DNA from: Prosthecobacter sp.
GTDB taxonomy: Bacteria; Verrucomicrobiota; Verrucomicrobiia; Verrucomicrobiales; Verrucomicrobiaceae
DNA length: 58,854 nucleotides
Assembly: GCF_029946185.1 (NCBI RefSeq)
Contig: NZ_JAQSEA010000080.1
Location: 1-58,854, forward strand
Direction: 5' to 3'
Shown piece after piece: positions 42,437 through 51,175 of this stretch. How positions within the stretch are numbered: position 1 is the stretch's first letter; the number at the start of each line of letters is the position of its first letter. A model generated the notes under the pieces. That model had not been told where the DNA came from. It saw nothing but the letters and a program-made list of their open reading frames with translations, and did not search any database. Made by a program: the position numbers and the translations under genes.

Positions 42437-43336
42437 CTAGGCGGCTTCTGACTGGTATTTTTCTCGGATTGTGTCGCGGAACTCCCCCGGCGTCTGTCCG
42501 GCATGGAGGCGGAAAAAACGCGTGAAGTAGGAGGGGTCCTGGAAGCCCGTCTGGTAGCCGATTTCGGAGACGCTGAGGTCAGAGTGCAGCAGCAGGCGCT
42601 TGGCATCCAGCAGACGGCGCTGGCGTATCAGTTCCCCGGCGGCATGGCCGGTCTCCTGACGGATGACGTCGTTCAGGTGATTGACGGTGATGCCGAGTTC
42701 CTTGGCATACGGTGCCAGCGCCTGCCATTCGCGGAAGTGGTGCTCCAGGGCCAGATGAAACTGGCGGGCCAGCAGTGTCGCACGCGAGGCCTCTTTGACG
42801 GGATGCTTGCGAGCATACAGCCGCCCGGTTTGGATGAAGAGGATGCGGAGTGTGGCGCGCAGCACCTCTGCCACGCCGGTCAGTGCGGCATCGTACTCCC
42901 TCTGCAATTCTGCAAACAGCGCGGTGATCCGTGCTGCCTCTTCCTTGCTCACCGACAGCCAGGGCGCGACGCCGGAGCTAAAGAAAAAGGGCAGATCAAA
43001 CAGCATGCTGGGCGGGGGTGCCTGATGATCAAAAAACTCCTGGGTGAAGGAGACCACCGTGCCGCGCATCTGCGGTGAGGGGTGAATGGTGTGGACCTGC
43101 CCGGGGCTGAGGAAAAACAAAGTCACGCCGGTGACGTCATGATCACGGAAATCATGCATGAGCCTGCCTGCTCCCGTGATCAGGAAGACCTGGAAGAAAT
43201 CGTGGAAATGCGGGATGAGCCGCTGCGGCTCCTGCGTCATGGAAAACTCCAGCGGCATGACCACGAAGCCCTCCGAGCGCAGCCGGTCCTGGCCGTACAC
43301 GCTCATCTGGAGAGAGGGGATGGTGCGGCGGTTCAT
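42437..43336 (-). CDS. AraC-family transcriptional regulator
   Basis: A 299-residue regulator, started at MNRRTIPSLQMSVYG (43336) because the upstream frame crosses repeat hairpins. An N-terminal cupin-like sensor (PHFHDFFQVFLITGAGRL, FFLSPGQVHTI) is followed by two C-terminal HTH motifs: AKELGITVNHLNDVIRQETG, and SVSEIGYQTGFQDPSYFTRFFR with the AraC signature. It likely responds to a small effector, perhaps an aromatic or sugar acid. It probably drives the MFS gene that follows on the same strand. Confidence 0.88.
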   Translation of the reverse strand: MNRRTIPSLQMSVYGQDRLRSEGFVVMPLEFSMTQEPQRLIPHFHDFFQVFLITGAGRLMHDFRDHDVTGVTLFFLSPGQVHTIHPSPQMRGTVVSFTQEFFDHQAPPPSMLFDLPFFFSSGVAPWLSVSKEEAARITALFAELQREYDAALTGVAEVLRATLRILFIQTGRLYARKHPVKEASRATLLARQFHLALEHHFREWQALAPYAKELGITVNHLNDVIRQETGHAAGELIRQRRLLDAKRLLLHSDLSVSEIGYQTGFQDPSYFTRFFRLHAGQTPGEFRDTIREKYQSEAA

Positions 43337-43395
43337 CGGTGGAAAAGAGCGCGGATGTGGAGCGTTGTTCGGTGACGGCAGACTGTGCGGAGGTT

Positions 43396-43415
43396 TTGTG
43401 TCACCGCTACGCGGT
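43396..43415. repeat. 20-bp repeat with internal palindrome, copy 1
   Basis: The word TTGTGTCACCGCTACGCGGT occurs identically here and at 43475-43494. Its last 13 bases (ACCGC TAC GCGGT) are a perfect hairpin, as in REP elements. Confidence 0.8.
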
Positions 43416-43448
43416 TCCACGGAAAGAGGATTTTCCGCCGACGCGCTA

Positions 43449-43468
43449 CCGTGGGTTTGCACCCACGG
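43449..43468. repeat. 8-bp perfect hairpin between the two REP-like copies
   Basis: CCGTGGGT and ACCCACGG flank a TTGC loop. With the two copies at 43396 and 43475 it gives three hairpins in about 100 bases, a BIME-like arrangement. The cluster lies upstream of the araC-type gene and downstream of the transketolase terminator. Confidence 0.7.
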
Positions 43469-43474
43469 CTACGG

Positions 43475-43494
43475 TTGTGTCACCGCTACGCGGT
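43475..43494. repeat. 20-bp repeat with internal palindrome, copy 2
   Basis: Identical to 43396-43415, same orientation, with the ACCGC TAC GCGGT hairpin at its 3' end. Confidence 0.8.
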
Positions 43495-43527
43495 AAAGCA
43501 GGGGCGCAAAGTCGCGGCAGATGGCAC

Positions 43528-43558
43528 AAAAAAAGAGAGGCTGTTGCCAGCCTCTCTT
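43528..43558 (-). terminator. Intrinsic terminator of the transketolase gene
   Basis: On the reverse strand AGAGAGGCT and AGCCTCTCT form a perfect 9-bp stem with a six-base loop, followed by a T-run. It starts 33 bases after the transketolase stop (43592). Confidence 0.92.
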
Positions 43559-43591
43559 CGTGAGTTTCAGGACCTTTCAGCGGTGGTCAGC

Positions 43592-45568
43592 TCATGCCAG
43601 GGCGTTCGCCACGGCCTCGGCGGTGATGCCGAGTTCCTTGAAGACGATGTTGCCAGGGGCGCTGATGCCGAAGCGATCGATGCCGATGATCTGGCCCTGG
43701 GTGCCGACGTATTTCCACCAGAGAGCGGAGACGCCTGCTTCGATGGCGATGCGCTTGGTGCAGGCGGCTGGGAGGACAGATTCGCGGTAGGCGGCGTCCT
43801 GACGATCAAAACGCTCGAAGCATGGCAGGCTGACGACGCGGACGCCGGGCTTGCCCTTGGCACCTTCAACGGCCCACTGCACTTCGGAACCGGTGGCGAT
43901 GACGATGGCTTCGAGAGCGGCGGTTTCCTTCACGAGGACGTACCCGCCTTTGAGCGTGCCTTCACGGCGGCTGGCGGCGCTGGCGCTGCCCTGATGCGGC
44001 AGATCCTGACGGCTCAAGGCGAGCAGCGTAGGGCCATCGGCGCGGCTGAAGGCGGCGGCGAAGGCACCTGCGGTTTCTTCGGCATCGCCGGGGCGGATGA
44101 CGTCGAGATTGGGGATGACGCGCAGGCCGCTGACGGTTTCCACCGGCTGGTGGGTCGGGCCGTCTTCACCGACACCGACGGAGTCGTGGGTGAAGATGTA
44201 GGTGACGGGAAGGCGGGAGAGCGCGGCGAGGCGGATGCTCGGGCGGCAGTAGTCAGCGAAGACAAGGAATGTCGCGCCGCTGGGAAGGAACAGGCCGTCG
44301 TAGGCGATGCCGTTGCAGATGGCGCCCATGGCGTGCTCGCGGATGCCGAACCAGATGTTGCGGCCGGTCGGATTCGTCGGGCCGAAGTCGCCCATGCCGG
44401 TGAGGTAGTTCTTGGTGGAGCCGAAGAGGTCGGCGCTGCCGGTGATGATGTTTGGCACCGCTTTGGCGATGTGATTGAAGATCTCGCCACCGCTGTTACG
44501 CGTGGCTGCTTTGCCAGTGGCAGGGTACTCGGGGACGAGCTTGAGCAGGTCTTCGGCTTTCAGTTCGCCGTGGCGTGCGGTGTCGAGCTGCTTGGCGAGC
44601 TCTGGGTTTGCGGCGCCCCAGGCGAGGAAGACCTTGTTCCATTCACCGTGGATCGCGGCGCGCTTATTCTTCAAGTCGGCGAAGTAGGCCTTCACCTCGT
44701 CGCTGACGTAGAAATGTTTGCCTTCTGGCAGGCCGAGGCCTTTTTTCGCGGCATCGACGAACTTTGCGCCGCCTTCGCCGTGGCCTTTGGCTGTGCCAGC
44801 GACTTCCGCGATGCCTTTGCCGATGATCGTCTTGGCGATGATGATGGTGGGCTTGCCATTGTCGCTCTTCTTGGCGGTTTCGATGGCGCTCTTCACGGCA
44901 TCGAGATCGTGTCCGTCGATCTTCACCGCGTTCCATCCGAGTGCGATGTAAAGCGCCTGGGTGTCTTCATCCTGCGTGACCTTGGCCATCGCATCCAGCG
45001 TCACATCGTTGGAATCATAGATGAGGATGAGGTTGTCGAGGCGGTTGTGACCGGCGAAGGCCACGGACTCACGGGCCACGCCTTCCTGAAGGCAGCCGTC
45101 GCCAGCGAGGACGATGATGTGGTTGTCGATGATCTTATGATCGGCGGTGTTGTACTTCGCCGCTGCCATCTTGCCGCTGAGGGCAAAGCCGACTGCATTG
45201 CCGATGCCCTGGCCGAGGGGGCCTGTGGTGCACTCGACGCCGACGGTTTCAAAGGATTCTGGATGGCCTGGGGTGTGGCTGCCCAGCACGCGGAAATTGG
45301 CCACTTCTTCAATGGGGAGATCGTAGCCGCTCAGGTGCAGCCAGGAGTAGAGAAACATGGAGCCGTGGCCGGCGCTGAGGATGAAGCGGTCGCGGTTCAG
45401 CCATTTCGGATCGGCAGGATCGCACTTGAGGGTTTCGCCGAAAAGGACGGCACCGATTTCGGCGCAGCCGAGGGGCAGGCCGAGGTGGCCGGAGGAGCAC
45501 TTGTGCACGGCATCCATGGCGAGACCACGGGCTTCGTTGGCAGCTTGAGCGAGGAGGGTATTGTTCAT
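43592..45568 (-). CDS. tkt: Transketolase
   Basis: A 658-residue thiamine-diphosphate enzyme of the pentose-phosphate pathway, transferring two-carbon units between sugar phosphates. Start at [15 protein letters not shown] (45568), as homologs begin. ThDP-binding: [16 protein letters not shown] near the start (GHLG where GHPG is commoner), [17 protein letters not shown], and the [12 protein letters not shown] motif. The pyrimidine domain has [18 protein letters not shown] and the [16 protein letters not shown] signature. A strong terminator follows. It runs opposite to the thioredoxin gene, whose start is 160 bases away. Confidence 0.95.
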   Translation of the reverse strand: MNNTLLAQAANEARGLAMDAVHKCSSGHLGLPLGCAEIGAVLFGETLKCDPADPKWLNRDRFILSAGHGSMFLYSWLHLSGYDLPIEEVANFRVLGSHTPGHPESFETVGVECTTGPLGQGIGNAVGFALSGKMAAAKYNTADHKIIDNHIIVLAGDGCLQEGVARESVAFAGHNRLDNLILIYDSNDVTLDAMAKVTQDEDTQALYIALGWNAVKIDGHDLDAVKSAIETAKKSDNGKPTIIIAKTIIGKGIAEVAGTAKGHGEGGAKFVDAAKKGLGLPEGKHFYVSDEVKAYFADLKNKRAAIHGEWNKVFLAWGAANPELAKQLDTARHGELKAEDLLKLVPEYPATGKAATRNSGGEIFNHIAKAVPNIITGSADLFGSTKNYLTGMGDFGPTNPTGRNIWFGIREHAMGAICNGIAYDGLFLPSGATFLVFADYCRPSIRLAALSRLPVTYIFTHDSVGVGEDGPTHQPVETVSGLRVIPNLDVIRPGDAEETAGAFAAAFSRADGPTLLALSRQDLPHQGSASAASRREGTLKGGYVLVKETAALEAIVIATGSEVQWAVEGAKGKPGVRVVSLPCFERFDRQDAAYRESVLPAACTKRIAIEAGVSALWWKYVGTQGQIIGIDRFGISAPGNIVFKELGITAEAVANALA

Positions 45569-45728
45569 GTCGAGGGTTACAGGGTCAATGAGGGGCGGAA
45601 AAGCGCGAGATGCGGCCAAGCGCGGGATGTCTTTCTTACTGGCGCAGGGGTGGGTTTCAAGGTCGAAAACTGGGGGGATCGGACGTCATCGCCCTTGCCA
45701 GAATGAAATCTGGACCAGATGGTACCAG

Positions 45729-46127
45729 ATGAACAAAGGAAACATCCCTCTCTGGATTGCTGGAGCCGTCCTGCTGTACATCGGCTGGATTGCGTTCGAT
45801 ATGCTGCGTCCGACCTCAGGTGGCGGGGTTGGCAGCAGGACATCCATCAGCGCCGTGCGCGCGGCCAAGGTGCCTGTGCTGGTGGAATTTTACGCCGACT
45901 GGTGCGGCCCGTGCAAAGTCATAGGCCCGATGGTGGAGGAACTGGCGAAGGAGCTGAAGGGCCAGGCGGTGGTGATCCGCATCAATGTCGATGAAGATCC
46001 GTCTCTTTCCCGCGAGCATGGAGTGCGCGGTATTCCCACCTTCATCGCCTTCAAATCAGGGCGCGAGACGGGCCGTGAAGTGGGCGGCATTCCGAAAGAG
46101 CGGATGCGGCAGCTGCTGGGGCTGTGA
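45729..46127 (+). CDS. Membrane-anchored thioredoxin
   Basis: A 132-residue protein, start at MNKGNIPLWIAGAVLLYIGW (45729) with an upstream frame discarded. One N-terminal helix (about 7-25) anchors a thioredoxin fold: VLVEFYADWCGPCKVIGPMVEEL, with the CGPC active site at 59-62, and the cis-Pro in GVRGIPTFIAFKSG. It is shorter and more anchored than cytosolic TrxA, implying disulfide exchange near the inner membrane. It is convergent with the sulfatase, with 12 bases between stops, and has no operon partner. Confidence 0.9.
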   Translation: MNKGNIPLWIAGAVLLYIGWIAFDMLRPTSGGGVGSRTSISAVRAAKVPVLVEFYADWCGPCKVIGPMVEELAKELKGQAVVIRINVDEDPSLSREHGVRGIPTFIAFKSGRETGREVGGIPKERMRQLLGL

Positions 46128-46139
46128 GTGCGAGGGGGA

Positions 46140-47624
46140 CTAACGCGGCCCCGGTGCGTTCATGTGACTCGCGCCTTTGTCCCAGCCGGCGGGGGTGCGG
46201 CGGTAGTCGTGCTCTTTGAGTTTGAGCTTGTCGCCGGTTTCGCGATCGAAGGAGTCTGTGGAGAGATCAGAGGGGGCGGAGTCGCCGGTGGCTTCGGTCC
46301 ATTCGTCCATCGCTTTGGCGAGGTGGGCTTTGACGGAGGCGTAGTTGGGATCATCGATGAGGTTGTTGAGCTGTAAGGCATCGGCATCGGTGCGGTAGAG
46401 TTCGGCCACGGGGCGTGGAGTGAGGAAGACATCTGCCTGGGCTGGGGTGAGCTTTCCGGCATCACGCACGGCGCGCAGGCTTTGGAAGGAGGGCGAGTGA
46501 ACGGAGTCTGCCGGGCCCTGCCACGCGAGGTTTGGGCGGGAGTTGACGATGTAGAGAAAACCCTCTGAGCGAACGGAGCGGCCATGGGCTTCGTAGTCGT
46601 GCCAGTTGTGTTCGGAGAAGGCGTATTTTCGCGGCGTGGCGATGGGATCGGCGAGGATGGTGGCAAAGCTGAGGCCTTGCATCGTGGGAGGGACCGAAAC
46701 ACCTGCGAGCGAGAGAACTGTGGGCGCGATGTCGATGGAGCTGATGAGGCTCTGCGTGGCGGTGCCGGGTTTGGCGATGCCTTTGGGCCAGTGAGCGACA
46801 AAGGGTGTCTTCATGCCGGAGTCGTGCAGGCGTGTCTTGGCGCGGGGGAAGGGGCGGCCGTTGTCGGCCATGACGAGGATGAGCGTGTCATCCAGCGCGT
46901 TCTGCTGTTCGAGTTCTGCGATGACGCGACCGATGAAGTAATCGAAGCGGGTGATTTCGTTGTGGTAGGAGGCAAGATCGTCGCGCGTGGCTGCGTCGTC
47001 ATTCAAGTAGGGTGGCACGATGACCTTCGCGGGATCGTGTTTGGGGCCGTAGAGGTTTTCCTCCCAGTCCTTGTCTGCATCCCAGCCGCGATGGGCATCG
47101 AGTGAGGCGAACCAGAAGAAGAAGGGCTTGTCCTTGGGGCGCTGCTGCACGGTCTTCACCCAGGTGGCGTGACCGCCTTTGTTGCCGGGGGCGTTGCCGC
47201 TGTCTACGAGATCAAAGGGTGCAGGCTGCGGCTGTTCGCCTGCGGCCAGTTTGTCGGAGGTCATGTGGTGCTTGCCGACGAGGGCGGTGTACCAGCCTGC
47301 CTCACGCAGCAGGCGGGGGAACCATGGCAGGTGCGCGGCGATGGGCTGATGCAGCTCCGAGGCGCTGCCGTTGTTGTGTGGATAGCGTCCGGTGATGATG
47401 CTGGAGCGGCTCGGGCTGCAGCTGCTTGCTACGAGGATGGCTTCGTCAAAGCGCCGCCCAGCGGCTGCGAGTTTGTCGATATTAGGCGTGCGTGCCGCTG
47501 CATTGCCATAGCAGCCCAGATCATTCCAACTCACGTCATCGGCAATGAAGAGAATGACATTGGGGGCTGCTGTGGCGGGGCTGACGAGAAGCAGGAGAAA
47601 GGCGAGGCGGCGGGGCAAGGACAT
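46140..47624 (-). CDS. Secreted sulfatase 2 (CSPSR)
   Basis: A 494-residue enzyme. The signal peptide ends SPATAAP; the metal-binding opening is NVILFIADDVSWNDLGCYGN. The formylglycine site is canonical: Cys69-Ser-Pro-Ser-Arg73 in VASSCSPSRSSIITGRYPHNNG, with LVGKHHMTSD as second signature. It resembles heparan-type N-sulfatases (S1_8-like): note SLDAHRGWDADKDWEE and the DDAATRDDLASYHNEITRFD segment. It probably acts on sulfated glycans outside the cytoplasm. It follows sulfatase 3 on the same strand after 243 bases with an inverted repeat. Confidence 0.9.
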   Translation of the reverse strand: MSLPRRLAFLLLLVSPATAAPNVILFIADDVSWNDLGCYGNAAARTPNIDKLAAAGRRFDEAILVASSCSPSRSSIITGRYPHNNGSASELHQPIAAHLPWFPRLLREAGWYTALVGKHHMTSDKLAAGEQPQPAPFDLVDSGNAPGNKGGHATWVKTVQQRPKDKPFFFWFASLDAHRGWDADKDWEENLYGPKHDPAKVIVPPYLNDDAATRDDLASYHNEITRFDYFIGRVIAELEQQNALDDTLILVMADNGRPFPRAKTRLHDSGMKTPFVAHWPKGIAKPGTATQSLISSIDIAPTVLSLAGVSVPPTMQGLSFATILADPIATPRKYAFSEHNWHDYEAHGRSVRSEGFLYIVNSRPNLAWQGPADSVHSPSFQSLRAVRDAGKLTPAQADVFLTPRPVAELYRTDADALQLNNLIDDPNYASVKAHLAKAMDEWTEATGDSAPSDLSTDSFDRETGDKLKLKEHDYRRTPAGWDKGASHMNAPGPR

Positions 47625-47766
47625 GGCGGCTGGGTGAGAATGGTAATGACGGTGAGCAGCGAGGGAAGCCTGGAGAAAGATAGATGGATGAGTTTCTTGT
47701 CATGCAGTGTCAGAAAGCTCCAAAGCAAATGGCGGGCTGAATCGCAGGCCACAGAGTTTGCCATAC

Positions 47767-47806
47767 GTCGCAGACGGACGGGCTGTCGCCACATCCGTCC
47801 TGCGAC
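47767..47806. repeat. Imperfect inverted repeat between sulfatases 2 and 3
   Basis: GTCGCAGACGGA (47767-47778) and TCCGTCCTGCGAC (47794-47806) pair over 12 bases with a one-base bulge and a 15-base loop. There is no T-run on either side. It could be a transcript-end hairpin or an operator. Confidence 0.45.
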
Positions 47807-47867
47807 AAGGCGCTGTCTCATCTCCAGCGCTGGCACTGTCATCTTGGCGCATGTAATCGGTGTGCTT

Positions 47868-49769
47868 CTACTTCTTCCCTTTTTTCTTCCTGTTCTTTGC
47901 AGGGGTTTCAGCGGCGGGCTTGGTGCCATTCAGATCTGCGAGCAGACGTGAGACGTAGCCGTTGAAGCGGCCATCAGGAGCTTCTCCTTTCGCAGGGAGT
48001 TCTTTGATTTGCGCGGCGATGGGCTTGGCCTTGTCGCCGAGATCGCTGATGGCGTTCAGGGCGCTGAGGCTAGTGAAGACATCGTGCTGGCTCCAGTTGG
48101 CGAGACCTACGAGGGCGGGCAGGGCTGCAGCGCGTTCGGAGTCGCTGCCGTATTTGGCCAACGCCCAGTTGGCGGCGACTTGGACGTAGGTGGAGCTGTC
48201 TTTGGCTGCCTGGGTGATTTCATCGTGCGCTGCGCTCAGGCCATCGCCGCCGCGCATGAGGATGCCCATGGCGGACCAGTAGCGGATGGCGCTGTCCTTG
48301 TCGGCAAATCCGGCTTTGAGATCTGCCATGGCGTCAGACTTCATGGATGTCGCTTCGCCGGCGGCTTTTAGGATGCGGGCGAGGGGATACATCTTCTCAT
48401 CGTGCGCCATGTCGTAGGGAGTGGTGCCTTCGGAGCGCAGGTGCATCTCGCCTTCGGCGATCATGCCGGCGTCGCGGATTTTCAGCGACAGGCTTTCCTG
48501 TGCGGTGCGCATTTTGGCGAGGGTGGCGGCGTGTTCAGGCTGGGCGGCGAGGTTGTGGACTTCATCGGGGTCGCTTTGCAGGTCGTAGAGTTCTTCGGGG
48601 TCTTTGGGTGTCTTCCAGAAGATGGACTGCTCGGGGGTGAGCTTGCCCGCGTCATAAAGCTCACGCCACACACGAGTGCTGGGTGTTTCAAACTGGTAGC
48701 TTACATGCTGGCCCTGCGAGAGGTGGGGCATGTAGTTGCGCAGATAGACGAAGCGGCCATCGGTGACGCTGCGCACGCAGTCGTAGCGTTCGTCCATGCG
48801 GCCACGGAAGCCATAGACGAAAGGCTGCGGCTCGGATTGAAACTTGCCGGCGAAGGCGTGGCCTTGCATCCATTCTGGGGGCTGAACGCCGATGAGGCTG
48901 AGCAGCGTGGGCGCGAGATCGACGAAGCTGATGAGGCGGTCTGACTTCACCCCGGCACCGTATTCCTTCGGCGCGAGGTGTTTCCAGTTGGGTGGGAAAT
49001 ACACCACGATAGGAACCTGCAGGCCGGAGTTGCATGGCCAGCGCTTGCTGCGCGCCATGCCGCTGCCGTGATCGGCGTAGTAGAAGACGATGGTGTCTTC
49101 GGCGAGACCGGCGTCTGCCAGTTCCTTCAAGCGCCTGCCGGCTGAGGCATCGGCGAGTGTGACCTGATCATAATACTGTGCCCAGTCTTGGCGCACTTCA
49201 GGTGTGTCGGGATGGTAGGCAGGTACGCGTACTTTGGCAGGATCATGAATCGCCACATGTGGGCGCTTGCGGAGCTGGCTTTCGTGGCTGCAGGTTTCAT
49301 TGAAAATGGCAAAGAAGGGCTGACCTTCTGTGCGGTTTTTCCAGTGTGCCTGGCCGGAGGAGACGTCCCATACGCCCTCGGGCTTTAGGAGGTTGTAGTC
49401 CTCCTTGCTGTTGTTGGTGCAGTAGTAACCGGCTTCGCGCAGGAACTGCGGATACATCTTGGTGCCCTTCGGCATCGGCACCATACTGCGCATGTGCTCG
49501 CCGCCGGTGGAGGGCGAGTACATGCCCGCGATGATGGTGGTGCGTGCTGCGGCGCAAACGGGAGCGCAGGACCAAGCGTGCTTGAAGAGCATGCCTTTTG
49601 CCGCCAGCGCATCGACGTTTGGAGTGTCGGCATAGGTGTCGCCGTAGCAGCCCATATGCGGGCCGTGGTCCTCGCTGGTGAGCCAGAGGATGTTCGGTTT
49701 GTCGGCGGCGAAGGCGAATGACGAATGCAGAATGACGAATGTCGAAAGGAAGAGGCTGAGAAGCTTCAT
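47868..49769 (-). CDS. Secreted sulfatase 3 with C-terminal HEAT-like domain
   Basis: A 633-residue protein, started at MKLLSLFLSTFVIL (49769); the signal peptide ends SFAFAAD. The sulfatase domain opens NILWLTSEDHGPHMGCYGD. Its formylglycine motif is Cys72-Ala-Ala-Ala-Arg76 in APVCAAARTTIIAGMY, with Ala at the usual Pro/Ser positions. A C-terminal part (about 480-610) has HEAT-like helices (AIRYWSAMGILMRGG, VQVAANWALAKYG), and the protein ends with a Lys-rich tail. Family S1 sulfatases with such an extra domain are frequent in Planctomycetota and Verrucomicrobiota. The substrate is unknown. Confidence 0.85.
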   Translation of the reverse strand: MKLLSLFLSTFVILHSSFAFAADKPNILWLTSEDHGPHMGCYGDTYADTPNVDALAAKGMLFKHAWSCAPVCAAARTTIIAGMYSPSTGGEHMRSMVPMPKGTKMYPQFLREAGYYCTNNSKEDYNLLKPEGVWDVSSGQAHWKNRTEGQPFFAIFNETCSHESQLRKRPHVAIHDPAKVRVPAYHPDTPEVRQDWAQYYDQVTLADASAGRRLKELADAGLAEDTIVFYYADHGSGMARSKRWPCNSGLQVPIVVYFPPNWKHLAPKEYGAGVKSDRLISFVDLAPTLLSLIGVQPPEWMQGHAFAGKFQSEPQPFVYGFRGRMDERYDCVRSVTDGRFVYLRNYMPHLSQGQHVSYQFETPSTRVWRELYDAGKLTPEQSIFWKTPKDPEELYDLQSDPDEVHNLAAQPEHAATLAKMRTAQESLSLKIRDAGMIAEGEMHLRSEGTTPYDMAHDEKMYPLARILKAAGEATSMKSDAMADLKAGFADKDSAIRYWSAMGILMRGGDGLSAAHDEITQAAKDSSTYVQVAANWALAKYGSDSERAAALPALVGLANWSQHDVFTSLSALNAISDLGDKAKPIAAQIKELPAKGEAPDGRFNGYVSRLLADLNGTKPAAETPAKNRKKKGKK

Positions 49770-49876
49770 GGGCGGGTGGAACGACGGGAGATGTGGCAAT
49801 CCTTCAGCAATGATGCTGGCGGGGCATGGAAAGAGATCGACATTGCGGTAGGGGATGCGGCATAACCTGACGGATT

Positions 49877-50821
49877 ATGAAAATGCTTGGACTCGCGATG
49901 ATGTGTCTAATGGGCGCCGCTGTGGCAGCAGAGAAGAAGAGTCAGCCCAAGTGGGAGATCAGAACGCGCACTCTGTTGCATGCGGAAGGCTACCCTGACT
50001 CGCGCAAGACCTGGGGGATTGGCGAATGGGTGGAGCTCAAAGTGGTGCCTGAAACCCCTGATTACGTGGAGTGGGTCACAGAAGGAGATGTGGCTGTGAC
50101 CAACCGGTTTGGCAATCCTAGCATTTTGATGGTGGGATCGGACGGGGGAGCAATTTCTTTGTCAGTGACTGTCCATGATGCGCCGCAGGCAAACAAGCCT
50201 GCCCCTAAGAGCCCTGAGGCAGGCAACAAGTGGCGGCGATTGGCGGCTGAATTGCCAGCACTCGAAATAATGGCTGACAAGCGCGGAGATTTTGACGCCT
50301 GCTGTGCCACGCTTTTCAAGGGGCTTTATCCCATCAATGAACGCTCGGCGATTGAAGCCGAGGACATGGCCTTCTTCATTCAGCTGTTGAAGGAAACCGA
50401 CCGTATGGCGCTGGTGCTTCCCAGTTCGATGTGGTGGTCCAAAATCCGAGGAACTGTGGCTGAAGCAGCCGGGCAGCGCCTTGCCGTATGCTTGGATAGC
50501 ACAGCTGACAAAAGCAAATTGCAGGGCGAATTTTGGACCTTGCTCAGAGCCTGCGTCACAAATGTGGAGAGCCTGAAGACGCAGCTCCAAAATGCCATCG
50601 CTGAGTTTGAGAGCATTATTGATCCTCAGGAGAAAAATCAGAATGGCAGAAATGCCGCCGCCACCGCTCTGGACAATCATCTTTCCACTCTGCCCTTCCT
50701 TCTCTACGTTCAGATTCGCAATGCATTGCCGGATGCCCCTGTCGGTGAATTAAAGAACGCGCTGCGCGAACATGGGTTTAGCAAAGACGAGATCGTTCTC
50801 TTGATGGGTGCTGCCAAATGA
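49877..50821 (+). CDS. Exported Ig-like-domain protein, duplicated family copy A
   Basis: A 314-residue protein of a family I do not recognise. A signal peptide (MKMLGLAMMCLMGAAVAA) leads into KWEIRTRTLLHAEGYPDSRKT, then an Ig-like segment (GIGEWVELKVVPET...VEWVTEGDVAVTNRFGNPSILMVG). A helical region of about 150 residues follows. The C-terminal block STLPFLLYVQIRNALPDA plus REHGFSKDEIVLLM recurs in the next two genes. The gene starts divergently from sulfatase 3, 107 bases away, and lies ahead of a fragment of a DUF1501 gene. The role is unknown. Confidence 0.75.
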   Translation: MKMLGLAMMCLMGAAVAAEKKSQPKWEIRTRTLLHAEGYPDSRKTWGIGEWVELKVVPETPDYVEWVTEGDVAVTNRFGNPSILMVGSDGGAISLSVTVHDAPQANKPAPKSPEAGNKWRRLAAELPALEIMADKRGDFDACCATLFKGLYPINERSAIEAEDMAFFIQLLKETDRMALVLPSSMWWSKIRGTVAEAAGQRLAVCLDSTADKSKLQGEFWTLLRACVTNVESLKTQLQNAIAEFESIIDPQEKNQNGRNAAATALDNHLSTLPFLLYVQIRNALPDAPVGELKNALREHGFSKDEIVLLMGAAK

Positions 50822-50844
50822 TGTCTGTTAAAGCACGTTCCTAC

Positions 50845-51169
50845 ATGGACAAAGCCGCCGCTAGGATTGTGCTGCGCCGCTGGCCTGGATAGAGGGCATG
50901 GCCAATCAGCGATTTCTATGCGTCAATCCCCCCGCCATGAACCTCCGCCACGAACTCCAGGCCGAATACGCCCACTACCGCACCCGACGCTGGGTAAAAA
51001 CGCCGTGGCCAATGCTCTCTCCGGTCGTCTTTCCACGCTCCCTTTTCTGCTGTACGTCCAGATACGCAATGCATTGCCAGGGGCGTCCGCCAAGAAACAA
51101 GCAGAGGTGCTTTCCGAACATGGCTTCAGCAAGCAGGAGATCGACCGGATTCTGAAGTCTGCCAGATAA
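50845..51169 (+). pseudogene. Chimeric remnant: DUF1501 5' end joined to a copy-A-like 3' end
   Basis: Bases 50845-50937 match the leader of the intact DUF1501 gene (52193-52287; shared words AAAGCCGCCGC, GGGATTGTGCTGCG/AGGATTGTGCTGCG, GCGATTTCT). Bases 50938-50996 encode MNLRHELQAEYAHYRTRRW, close to the start of DUF1501 and broken inside the RR motif. From 50997 the DNA instead matches the 3' end of copy A (KNAVANALSGRLSTLPFLLYV, QIRNALPGASAKK, EHGFSKQEIDRILKSA), in another frame. So a deletion has fused two genes, and neither part is whole. Any translated product would be aberrant. Confidence 0.8.
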
Positions 51170-51175
51170 ACGGCA

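Noticed and set aside
43385-45706. 773-codon open frame antisense to transketolase
   Set aside because: The transketolase on the other strand has all motifs and a terminator. The antisense frame is Gly/Asp/Val-rich and matches no family.
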